In this document: positions 8,269 through 15,400 of the stretch, in pieces
Position numbering within the stretch: the first letter of the stretch is position 1
Layout: each line of letters starts with the position of its first letter
Origin: an uncultured Chlorobiaceae bacterium
GTDB taxonomy: Bacteria; Bacteroidota; Chlorobiia; Chlorobiales; Chlorobiaceae
DNA length: 64,000 nucleotides
Assembly: GCA_903882665.1 (NCBI GenBank)
Contig: CAIRXW010000013.1
Coordinates: forward strand, 1-64,000
Direction: 5' to 3'
Position numbers and translations under genes: made by a program
Notes under the pieces: generated by a model
The model's database searches: none
The model's input: only the letters and a program-made list of their open reading frames with translations
What the model was told of the DNA's origin: nothing

Positions 8269-8690
8269 TTGCTCTGAACCTCCTCAGTCACTTTCGGACT
8301 CTTTATTACGGTTACTCCTTCACCAAGCGCGGGGTTATACGTTCCCACCACAAGCTCCCCCTTATCTACTCCTCCAAGAACCACAACATCGCCATTCAGG
8401 CTGCGCCCTGTCCTGATCCAGCGCTGTGAGATTCGGTTATCGGCTCCAACGATCAGCACTCCGGCAAGCTCTCCATTATGGAAGACCGCCGTTGCCGGTA
8501 CCAGGATAAGCTCGCGCGGCCCTGCTTCCCCGTTTGTTCGTACCGGCACAATACTTTCGACAGCCACCGGTGCCGGCTGACTCACGCTTGTGACCTGCTT
8601 CTGCTCGCCATTGCCGCACCCTGCAACAAGCAGGGCAAGAAAGGCCGGAAACAGAAAGAGTCGCTTTTTTCTATCCATACTCATAGTCAT
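8265..8690 (-). CDS. truncated periplasmic adaptor (MFP) lipoprotein of the RND system
   Basis: 141 residues. A lipoprotein signal ending at the lipobox LLVAGC (Cys about 25) is followed by a short linker, then a domain running VPATAVFHNGELAGVLIVGADNRIS...GDVVVLGGVDKGELVV, which matches the C-terminal membrane-proximal region of RND adaptors. Normal adaptors have about 350-400 residues; the lipoyl domain and helical hairpin that contacts TolC are absent. No separate gene in this window supplies them. It overlaps the pump gene by four bases and follows the TolC gene by nine. Internal ATGs at codons 3 and 5 are alternative starts. Confidence 0.7.
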   Translation of the reverse strand: MTMSMDRKKRLFLFPAFLALLVAGCGNGEQKQVTSVSQPAPVAVESIVPVRTNGEAGPRELILVPATAVFHNGELAGVLIVGADNRISQRWIRTGRSLNGDVVVLGGVDKGELVVGTYNPALGEGVTVIKSPKVTEEVQSK

Positions 8691-8699
8691 GATGGTCGT

Positions 8700-10025
8700 T
8701 TAGTTTCCTCTATAGTAAGCCAGCTCGCTTTTGGCCATGCAATAATCGAATTTGGCCTGATTCACCCTCATTTTCGCATAGGTATAGGCCTGCTCGCGCA
8801 TCAGGAGCTCAAAGGTCATGGCCATACCGGTCTTGAACTGTGAACTGATATAGTCAAGACTTACCTTTGCCTCTTCAAGTGATTTCCGGGCAACGGCAAT
8901 TCTTGCCCTCGCCGTTGTCAGCGAACGCATCGACTTTTCAACTTCAGCAATACTGCCGCTCTTTGCCGCCTCATAATTGTACATCGCCTCCCGCTCCTGC
9001 GCCTTGGCCTCCTGAATACGACCGTCGGTCGCCATACCGTCAAAAATATTCCACTGCATATTCATACCGAGCGCCCAACTGGAGCCGCCACTGAAAATAT
9101 TATTGCTGTGCAGGTTGGTCTGCAGAAATGCGTTCAAACGAGGGCGCTTTGATGCACGAATCATATCATCCTGCAAGATTGCAACCTGACGCCAGGTTTC
9201 CAGCGCCTTGAGATCGGAACGGTTTTCCGAAACCGCTTTATCACTTCCCGAAGGCAAGACACTATCAATGACAAGATCGCCGGTTGGAATAATTGCTACG
9301 CCAGCATCAAGGTGAAGCAGCACGTTCAGGGCATCCGATGCATTTTTGATTTCGTCATGCAGCATCATCTTCTGCTCAAGCAGCTCGGAAAGCCTTACGT
9401 CGGTAGAAAGCTTGTCTGACTTGGGCAGCAAACCGGCACGGAACCCTTTTGCCGCCTCATTGCTGTGCGCCTGCATGGTTTTTATAGACTGCTCAACGGC
9501 ATCAATATTCTTTCGCGCAAGAATAAGGCCATAATAGACTCTGGTGACCTGCAGTACGATGCTTTCCCCGGTTCTGGTGCTCATATACTCCTGGGCTTTT
9601 TTTGCCGTAAATGCCAACTGCCTGCCAATAGCGGCATCGGCATTGTAAACGGGCTGCATGACCTGGATTGAGGTATTGAAGTCGTTGATGACATCGGCAT
9701 TATTGAGCTTTTCCGGCATAAAATCAGATTGCTGCACAATGTTCTGCTGAAGCTTGAGAACCAGCGCAGCACCGGGATCATTGGTAACAACGAATGTCTC
9801 CGACAACGTCACTTTTGGAAGGTAAGACTGACGGCTCTGAACAATCCTTGCCTCAGCCTGGTCAACCTTGCTGCGGGCAGTCTTGATGGTGTAATTGTTA
9901 TCACGAGCCAGCGAAATGGCATCGGAAAGAGAGAGTTTCATTGCTTTATCGCTGGCTCTTGCCTGTAGTGGTGAGCCGAGAGCGCCCGCCACACAACAAG
10001 CGACCAATGCTTTATATACTTTCAT
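8700..10025 (-). CDS. TolC-family outer-membrane channel protein
   Basis: 441 residues with an N-terminal signal peptide (cleavage near QARAS, about residue 25). The body has the repeated helical pattern of the OEP family: LSLSDAISLARDNNYTIKTARSKVDQAEARI near the N-terminus and a second repeat before the C-terminus (QFKTGMAMTFELLMREQAY). TolC-like trimers form the outer-membrane and periplasmic tunnel for RND pumps. The gene lies between the regulator and the pump genes and should be the exit duct of this system. Confidence 0.88.
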   Translation of the reverse strand: MKVYKALVACCVAGALGSPLQARASDKAMKLSLSDAISLARDNNYTIKTARSKVDQAEARIVQSRQSYLPKVTLSETFVVTNDPGAALVLKLQQNIVQQSDFMPEKLNNADVINDFNTSIQVMQPVYNADAAIGRQLAFTAKKAQEYMSTRTGESIVLQVTRVYYGLILARKNIDAVEQSIKTMQAHSNEAAKGFRAGLLPKSDKLSTDVRLSELLEQKMMLHDEIKNASDALNVLLHLDAGVAIIPTGDLVIDSVLPSGSDKAVSENRSDLKALETWRQVAILQDDMIRASKRPRLNAFLQTNLHSNNIFSGGSSWALGMNMQWNIFDGMATDGRIQEAKAQEREAMYNYEAAKSGSIAEVEKSMRSLTTARARIAVARKSLEEAKVSLDYISSQFKTGMAMTFELLMREQAYTYAKMRVNQAKFDYCMAKSELAYYRGN

Positions 10026-10030
10026 GATGA

Positions 10031-10282
10031 TTACTGTTTTGAAATAAGTTTTAAAATCTTTTCTACACTGTTCGAGTCATCCTGACTCAAACACCGCTTG
10101 AGGTTGCGGTGAAGCACCAGCGAAAAGGTATTGTCGAGAGCCGCTTTTGCCGCCTGGAACTGCGTGATGATCTGGCTGCACTCTTCCTCCCTTTCAATCA
10201 TCCTTGTCAAACCCTCAACCTGTCCAGCGACCCTTTTTAATCGCATAATCACATCTCTCATCGAATCCGCATCTGTAACCAT
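10031..10282 (-). CDS. CsoR/FrmR-family repressor with CstR-like sensor residues
   Basis: 83 residues, all-helical DUF156 family. R14-L-K-R-V-A-G-Q marks the DNA-facing helix. The sensing positions are C35 and C64, 29 residues apart as in CsoR and CstR. The Cu(I)-ligand histidine of CsoR (H61 in the Mycobacterium tuberculosis protein, motif LHNHLETC) is asparagine here (N60, motif LHRNLKRC). Staphylococcal CstR, which senses persulfides, also has Asn at this position as I recall it. A persulfide-responsive repressor is therefore more likely than a copper sensor. It starts five bases before the TolC gene and probably represses the whole pump operon through the operator at 10313-10329. Confidence 0.85.
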   Translation of the reverse strand: MVTDADSMRDVIMRLKRVAGQVEGLTRMIEREEECSQIITQFQAAKAALDNTFSLVLHRNLKRCLSQDDSNSVEKILKLISKQ

Positions 10283-10312
10283 GATCGTATTTGATTTAGT
10301 CGTTTACTACCC

Positions 10313-10329
10313 ATACCCTGTACAGGTAT
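10313..10329. promoter_or_regulatory. candidate CsoR/CstR operator (ATACC-N7-GGTAT)
   Basis: A 5-bp inverted repeat ATACC/GGTAT with a 7-base spacer lies 31 bases upstream of the regulator start. CsoR- and CstR-type operators commonly have ATACC...GGTAT arms. On the minus strand, possible promoter elements TTGCAT and TTTAAT with 17-base spacing lie immediately upstream, so the operator would cover the transcription start. Binding is inferred. Confidence 0.5.
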
Positions 10330-10502
10330 ATTAAACAAAAAATTCATAGTATATGCAAGAAATTTTATTCTGAACAGAGCCGACGATGGCAGAAGGGCAG
10401 ACTGGGCTCGGGAAAGGCGCCTGCAAGTTTCAATAATCCGGCGGGTTTCTGTATCTTCGCTCGAACTTGTTTCTTCAAGCAATACAAATGCAAACAAAAA
10501 AA

Positions 10503-10925
10503 ATGGAAAGAACGCTTACCATCCTGAAACCGGACTGTGTCCGCAAGCAGCTTATCGGTGCAGTCATCGACCAAATTGAACGCGCCGGCTTCCGTGTTGT
10601 CGCCATGAAAAAAATAAAGCTCACCAGGGAAACTGCCGGTGAGTTTTATGCCATACATCGTGAGCGCCCTTTTTATGGTGAACTGGTTGAGTTCATGTCT
10701 TCAGGCCCCTGTGTGCCGATCATTCTTGAAAAAGAGAATGCTGTTGCCGACTTCCGCACCCTTATCGGCGCAACCGATCCGGCTCAGGCTGATGCTGGCA
10801 CCGTGCGCAAGCTCTATGCCGACAGCAAGGGCGAAAACATTGTTCACGGCTCTGATTCTGAAGAGAATGCCGCCATCGAGGCAGGATTTTTCTTTTCGGC
10901 TGAAGAGGTTGTCAGAAGCAACTGA
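10503..10925 (+). CDS. ndk: nucleoside diphosphate kinase
   Basis: 140 residues from the ATG that gives [11 protein letters not shown], the standard Ndk N-terminus; an upstream in-frame ATG at 10467 would add 12 atypical residues. Ndk transfers the gamma-phosphate between nucleoside triphosphates and diphosphates through a phosphohistidine. The active-site histidine is in [15 protein letters not shown]. It is transcribed alone, divergently from the regulator, and ends at a strong terminator shared with the convergent permease gene. Confidence 0.95.
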   Translation: MERTLTILKPDCVRKQLIGAVIDQIERAGFRVVAMKKIKLTRETAGEFYAIHRERPFYGELVEFMSSGPCVPIILEKENAVADFRTLIGATDPAQADAGTVRKLYADSKGENIVHGSDSEENAAIEAGFFFSAEEVVRSN

Positions 10926-10948
10926 TTTCCTGGAACCCCGTGGGAAAA

Positions 10949-10981
10949 CAAAAAAGCGGCCCCGCAAGGTCGCTTTTTTTG
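10949..10981. terminator. bidirectional rho-independent terminator after ndk
   Basis: AAAAAGCGGCC pairs with GGTCGCTTTTT (one G-U pair) around a 6-base loop. The flanking A- and T-tracts allow it to work for ndk on the plus strand and for the permease gene on the minus strand. Confidence 0.85.
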
Positions 10982-11004
10982 TTTCCACTCTGCGCAAAAT
11001 ATTA

Positions 11005-12093
11005 TCAGGCCTCCTCTTTGCCGGAAGGTTGCTCCCCTTTAATATCCGTCAGATAGACACTGAAGGTTTCACCGTACATCTCCCATATCGTCATAAAGAG
11101 CGCTGCGACAATCGGGCCGAGAATAAAGCCGAAAAGACCGAAAAGTCCTATACCGCCAAGTGTTCCAAAAAAAATAAGCAGCTCGTGCATCTGCGTGTCG
11201 CGCCCGACAAGAATTGGTCTGAGGATGTTATCGATCTGGCCGACAACAATACTGCAGAAAAGCAGAACCCCGATGGCCTGTGGATACTGCCCTGTCGCAG
11301 CAAGATAGATGACAGCCGGAACCCATACCAGCGGTGGGCCAAGAACGGGCACAATTGAAATGAGCGACATGATGGTACCCCAAAAGATGGCACTGTCGAT
11401 CCCGGCAAAATGGAGGGCAAGACCCGCAAGAGAGCCCTGAACAATACCAACCACCATGCTCCCTTTTATCGTCGCCCTGCTTACGGAAATAAACTTGTCG
11501 AGCAGTCGATTCTGGTCAGTTTGTGTCAGGGGAAGATAGGAGAGAAACTTTTCAAGAATCTTTTTGCCATCCCGTAAAAAAAAGAACATGGTGTAGAGAA
11601 AAAGAAAGAAAAGAAAGAGGTCGCTGACGGCTGAGTAGGTAAATGTGGAAATAGTGTTGAAAAGCATCGAACCCGTGTTACTGGCAAGCTCTCCTGCTTT
11701 TTGAAAAATATCCGAGCGATAGAGCTCAAGTTCGGGATAAAAAGAGAGGGAGCGAAGTTGCTGGTCGAATGCGGCTGGCTCCACTATCTGCTGCTGTACC
11801 CACGGTACGGCAATGCGGCTTATTCTGATGGCCTGTCGGGCAACAACACCGAGAAGGGCTGTCAAGGGAAGAAAGACGATGAGCAGCAACGTGAGCATGG
11901 TCATCGAAGCGCTCAGGCTTTTACGTCCCCTGAACCAGCGCTCAAAACGGTTGAATACCGGCATGGCGAGCGCCGAAAAAAGAGCAGCAAGAACAATAGC
12001 CATGAGGAAATAACGGATCATGGCAACAAACGTGACCGAGATAAACAGAAGAAGAAAGAGAAGAATGAGCTGGTTTGCTTTTATGCTGTTCAT
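11005..12093 (-). CDS. AI-2E family (PerM/DUF20) membrane transporter
   Basis: 362 residues with about eight hydrophobic segments. The pattern is that of the PerM/YhhQ-like AI-2E transporter family: two N-terminal helices, a charged amphipathic region (about 100-145), then the conserved core with IVQGSLAGLALHFAGI, SLISIVPVLGPPLVWVPAVI and the LRPILVGRDTQMHELLIFFGTLGGIGLFGLFGFILGP region split here into shorter motifs such as FGFILGPI. Members have been linked to autoinducer export or to Na+(Li+)/H+ antiport, so the substrate cannot be stated. It follows rsmE by 30 bases. Confidence 0.85.
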   Translation of the reverse strand: MNSIKANQLILLFLLLFISVTFVAMIRYFLMAIVLAALFSALAMPVFNRFERWFRGRKSLSASMTMLTLLLIVFLPLTALLGVVARQAIRISRIAVPWVQQQIVEPAAFDQQLRSLSFYPELELYRSDIFQKAGELASNTGSMLFNTISTFTYSAVSDLFLFFLFLYTMFFFLRDGKKILEKFLSYLPLTQTDQNRLLDKFISVSRATIKGSMVVGIVQGSLAGLALHFAGIDSAIFWGTIMSLISIVPVLGPPLVWVPAVIYLAATGQYPQAIGVLLFCSIVVGQIDNILRPILVGRDTQMHELLIFFGTLGGIGLFGLFGFILGPIVAALFMTIWEMYGETFSVYLTDIKGEQPSGKEEA

Positions 12094-12123
12094 GATCGTT
12101 TTTTTTATGAGCCTTGTAAAGCC

Positions 12124-12867
12124 TTAAAACCACTCCGTGCACGCCTCTTCAAGGAGCTGCGTACGAACAAACGCGACTGCAAAAATTCCGGCAGTTTCGG
12201 CCCTGAGAATTGTTTTTCCCAAAGAGATTTCACCAAAACCTGCACTGCGGGCTTCACCGATTTCACCATCAGTAAACCCCCCTTCGCCACCGATCAGAAA
12301 AAGAATATTTTTGGCGGAACAGTGCACCCTGGGAGGCGACTCTGAGAGTTCATAGGGAATCAGCTTGAGATCGAAACCCTGAAGCGCAAGAGCCTTTTTG
12401 AACGGGAGTGGTTCACTGATCTCGGGCAGGTAGTACCGTTTTGACTGCCTGGCCGCTGAGAGCATGATTGTCCTCCACCGCTTGAGCTTGGCCTGCACTT
12501 TTTCACTTGATGGCTGGGAGATTGTCCGGGTCGAAATCAGGGGGATAATGGCCGATACTCCAAGCTCGGTAGCCTTTTCCAGAAAGAGGTCGAAGCGCTG
12601 GGGCGCCTTGAGCAGCGAGAGGGCTACGGTCACTCTTGTGCTTGGCCGCTCAACCCGGCAATGGGCAAGAATTTCGCACTCGAGCGAACGTTTTCCAATA
12701 TTCGAAATTCTGGCTTCGCAACGCAAACCATCGCCATCAGTGACAAGAATCTCCTCTCCTGATTTTTTCCTCAGAACCCGCACCAGATGATGAAACTCAT
12801 CACCATCAATGATCATACTGCCGCTATCAAGAGCAATGTTTTCTGTCGAGGTATAAAAAAGTTCCAT
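12124..12867 (-). CDS. rsmE: 16S rRNA (uracil-1498-N3)-methyltransferase
   Basis: 247 residues, the normal RsmE length. It has an N-terminal PUA-like part (residues to about 70, with EFHHLVRVLRKKSGEEI) and a C-terminal SPOUT methyltransferase fold. The SAM-binding knot is marked by LIGGEGGFTDGEI and LGKTILRAETA near the end. RsmE methylates U1498 of 16S rRNA in the assembled 30S subunit. It is seven bases downstream of comF, so the two are probably cotranscribed. Confidence 0.93.
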   Translation of the reverse strand: MELFYTSTENIALDSGSMIIDGDEFHHLVRVLRKKSGEEILVTDGDGLRCEARISNIGKRSLECEILAHCRVERPSTRVTVALSLLKAPQRFDLFLEKATELGVSAIIPLISTRTISQPSSEKVQAKLKRWRTIMLSAARQSKRYYLPEISEPLPFKKALALQGFDLKLIPYELSESPPRVHCSAKNILFLIGGEGGFTDGEIGEARSAGFGEISLGKTILRAETAGIFAVAFVRTQLLEEACTEWF

Positions 12868-12874
12868 GGGCAGT

Positions 12875-13567
12875 TCACTCCTTGATGGCTAAAGCTACGG
12901 CGGCAAGAGAGATTCTTTCGGCCCCGCCCTGGCGCAGTGCTGATGCGGCAGCCGCCATGGTTGCTCCGGTTGTGACCACATCATCAACAAGCAGCAGATG
13001 ACGTTCTGCAAAACCTTTTGCAACAAGAAACGCCCCTTGGGGATTTTTTTTCCGTTCCAGGGCAGAGAGCCCGGTCTGCGACACCGTGTATCGTTTTCTG
13101 ACCAGAAGCTCCCTCCGTAACGGTTTTTGCAACGATTGAGCGATGCCTTCAGCAATTTTTTCGGACTGGTTATAGGAGCGTTCGATTTTTTTCAGGGGAT
13201 GGAGCGGAACCGGCACAATGCACTCGATATCACCAGCCCTCCCGTCAGTCAACATCCACTCACCCAATTGACGCCCGAAACTTCTGCCAAGATTGAAGCG
13301 TCCCTCATACTTCATGGCATGAAGCACCTGCTGCAGAGGGCTCTTTTTATGAAACTGGTAACGGCACCAACCCCGTTCAAACAGGAAGGTGTCGCCAAAA
13401 TGGGACGCAATGGTATGACGCAGCAGCTCTTCGGCTGCCACAGGAGTGCAGAAGGGGTCAAATTCTGCCCGGCAGGAGTTGCAGCAGTACTCTTCCCCTG
13501 AAATCAGCAGTTTGCGGCAGAGCAGACAGACATGGGGAAAGAGAAGATGGAGCAGGTGTTCACGCAT
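12875..13567 (-). CDS. comF: ComF-family phosphoribosyltransferase-like protein
   Basis: 230 residues. The N-terminus carries a zinc-ribbon-like cysteine set (C14-x2-C17 ... C28-C29-x2-C32). The C-terminal half has a type I phosphoribosyltransferase fold with the PRPP-binding motif LLLVDDVVTTGATM. ComF is needed for DNA uptake in competent bacteria; in many other genomes the role of this family is unknown. It is placed between a ROK kinase (gap 12) and rsmE (gap 7) on the same strand. Confidence 0.88.
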   Translation of the reverse strand: MREHLLHLLFPHVCLLCRKLLISGEEYCCNSCRAEFDPFCTPVAAEELLRHTIASHFGDTFLFERGWCRYQFHKKSPLQQVLHAMKYEGRFNLGRSFGRQLGEWMLTDGRAGDIECIVPVPLHPLKKIERSYNQSEKIAEGIAQSLQKPLRRELLVRKRYTVSQTGLSALERKKNPQGAFLVAKGFAERHLLLVDDVVTTGATMAAAASALRQGGAERISLAAVALAIKE

Positions 13568-13579
13568 GGCAGGCTCTCG

Positions 13580-14569
13580 TTATGGTTCGCCGAAACAGAG
13601 GGCGGCGGCACCATACATGCCAGCCTTGTTGCCGAGAAGTGCCGGAACCAGTTCAAGCCCGTCATGCATGGAAGGGAGCGTAGATCGCCTGAGCTGGTCG
13701 AGAGCTGGATGGAAAATAAGGTTTCCTGCTGCTGAAATCCCGCCACCGATAACAAATTTTCTGATATCCATAAAAGCGGTGACATTGGCAAGTCCAACGC
13801 CAAGAATTGAACCAACCCTCTTCCAGACAGCAAGAGAGAGTTCGTCGCCTTCAAGTGCTGCACGTTCAAGATGAATCGGTGAAAGCCTGGCAAAGTCATT
13901 ATCGCACAGCTTGCCAACAACGGAGCCTGAAGGAGTTGCCTTGATCATCCGGCGTGCAAGATCGACAATCGCCTTTTTACCAATAAAGCTTTCAAGAGTG
14001 CCACCTATTCCCGCATGAAGCGTTGTTGCCTCAAAATCAATGATCATAAAGCCTACCTCGCCAGCAGTGCCATGAGTACCACGATAGAGTTTCCTGTTCA
14101 GAATAATGCCGCCTCCTACACCGGTACCGAGAGTCACCATGAGAAAATCACGGAACTCCCGCCCGGCACCATAAAACGCTTCACCGAAGGCCGCAACGTT
14201 GGCATCATTGTCGAGAAAAACCGGCATTGAAAGCTCTTCCTTTTCGATCAGCAACTTCTGCAGTTCGTCACGCAAAGAGACGATGCCCCAGCCAGGAAGG
14301 TTCGGCGGATAGCTCAGCACTCCCTTCTCTGCATCGACCGCCCCCGGTGCTCCCACCCCGACACCGGCAAAATCGGCGGGGGCAAGAGTCTGACAGGAAA
14401 GACGATACAGGTCGGCAACAAGTGCCGCAAGCTGCCCGACAATCCCGGCAGGGCCTGATGCTGTCCCGGTGAGTATCGTCCGGTCAGTCAAAATCCCTCT
14501 CTCTTCGCAAACGACAGCAGCCTTGATGGCCGTACCTCCGAGATCTAACCCAATTGCCCATCGTATCAT
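13580..14569 (-). CDS. ROK-family sugar kinase (glucokinase-like)
   Basis: 329 residues. The N-terminal phosphate-binding loop is IGLDLGGTAIKAAVV, the catalytic Asp lies in VFLDNDANVAAFGEA, and the ROK signature GTGVGGGIILNRKLYRGTHGTAGEVGF is present in full. The usual ROK zinc motif (CxCGxxGC) is missing; after GFMIIDFE the sequence goes straight to TTLHAGIGGTLESF. This is known in some glucokinase-like members. The product should phosphorylate glucose or a related hexose. It is 28 bases downstream of lpxA. Confidence 0.85.
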   Translation of the reverse strand: MIRWAIGLDLGGTAIKAAVVCEERGILTDRTILTGTASGPAGIVGQLAALVADLYRLSCQTLAPADFAGVGVGAPGAVDAEKGVLSYPPNLPGWGIVSLRDELQKLLIEKEELSMPVFLDNDANVAAFGEAFYGAGREFRDFLMVTLGTGVGGGIILNRKLYRGTHGTAGEVGFMIIDFEATTLHAGIGGTLESFIGKKAIVDLARRMIKATPSGSVVGKLCDNDFARLSPIHLERAALEGDELSLAVWKRVGSILGVGLANVTAFMDIRKFVIGGGISAAGNLIFHPALDQLRRSTLPSMHDGLELVPALLGNKAGMYGAAALCFGEP

Positions 14570-14597
14570 ACCGCTCTCTTTGTTACAATCATTACAA

Positions 14598-15395
14598 TCA
14601 TTTCATGAATGGCCTGATAAATTTCCGGCCATGAACGCCTGAAGCAAAAAAATCGAGAATCTCAAGAATTTCCGGTTCCTGGGGAAGTTCGGATTTCACC
14701 TTTTCAAGAGCATTGGCAAGCAAAAGCCCCGACTGAAAAAGAAGCCTGTAGGCATCTCTGATGAGGGTGATCTTTTCGGAGGTAAAGCCTCGCCGCTTCA
14801 GACCAATGGCGTTAAGACCCTCGTAGCGAAAAGAGTCGTGCCCTCCAGCCATGACAAAGGGCGGCACGTCAAGCGATGCCCTCGCAATTCCACCAACCAT
14901 GGCGAAACGACCGATGCGGACAAACTGATGCACACCCGTCAGCCCTCCGATAACGGCATAATCGCCAACCTCACAATGGCCGCCAAATTGAACAGAATTG
15001 GCGATAACAACGTGATTACCGATCACGCAATCATGTCCGGCATGAACATAGGCCATGATCAGATTATCAGAGCCAATGACGGTTTTACCACTCGCCTTTG
15101 TTCCCCGGTTAAGGGTAACACACTCCCGGATGACCGTCCTGTCGCCAACGTAAAGCCAGGTTTTCTCTCCGGAAAATTTGAGATCCTGTGGCTCGGTGGC
15201 AAGCACCGCGCCTGAATGAATCCTGCATGAGCTGCCGATTCGTGCACCTGAGGCAATATGGACGTGGGGCCATATCGCCGTGCCATCACCAATTTCAACA
15301 TCGTCCTCAATCACCGAGTAAGGCCCGACGGTAACGCCCTCTCCAAGAATGGCACTCTGGCCAATCACGGCGGTTGGATGAATAGTACTTTGCAT
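14598..15395 (-). CDS. lpxA: UDP-N-acetylglucosamine O-acyltransferase
   Basis: 265 residues, close to the usual 262. The N-terminal two thirds is a left-handed beta-helix built of hexapeptide repeats (IHPTAVIGQSAILGEGVTVG and onward). The catalytic histidine lies in MAYVHAGHDCVIGNHVVIAN, corresponding to H125 of the E. coli enzyme. LpxA starts lipid A synthesis by adding a hydroxyacyl chain to UDP-GlcNAc in the cytoplasm. It begins five bases after the stop of the DUF2723 gene, so both are likely to be cotranscribed. Confidence 0.94.
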   Translation of the reverse strand: MQSTIHPTAVIGQSAILGEGVTVGPYSVIEDDVEIGDGTAIWPHVHIASGARIGSSCRIHSGAVLATEPQDLKFSGEKTWLYVGDRTVIRECVTLNRGTKASGKTVIGSDNLIMAYVHAGHDCVIGNHVVIANSVQFGGHCEVGDYAVIGGLTGVHQFVRIGRFAMVGGIARASLDVPPFVMAGGHDSFRYEGLNAIGLKRRGFTSEKITLIRDAYRLLFQSGLLLANALEKVKSELPQEPEILEILDFFASGVHGRKFIRPFMK

Positions 15396-15400
15396 AGTGT

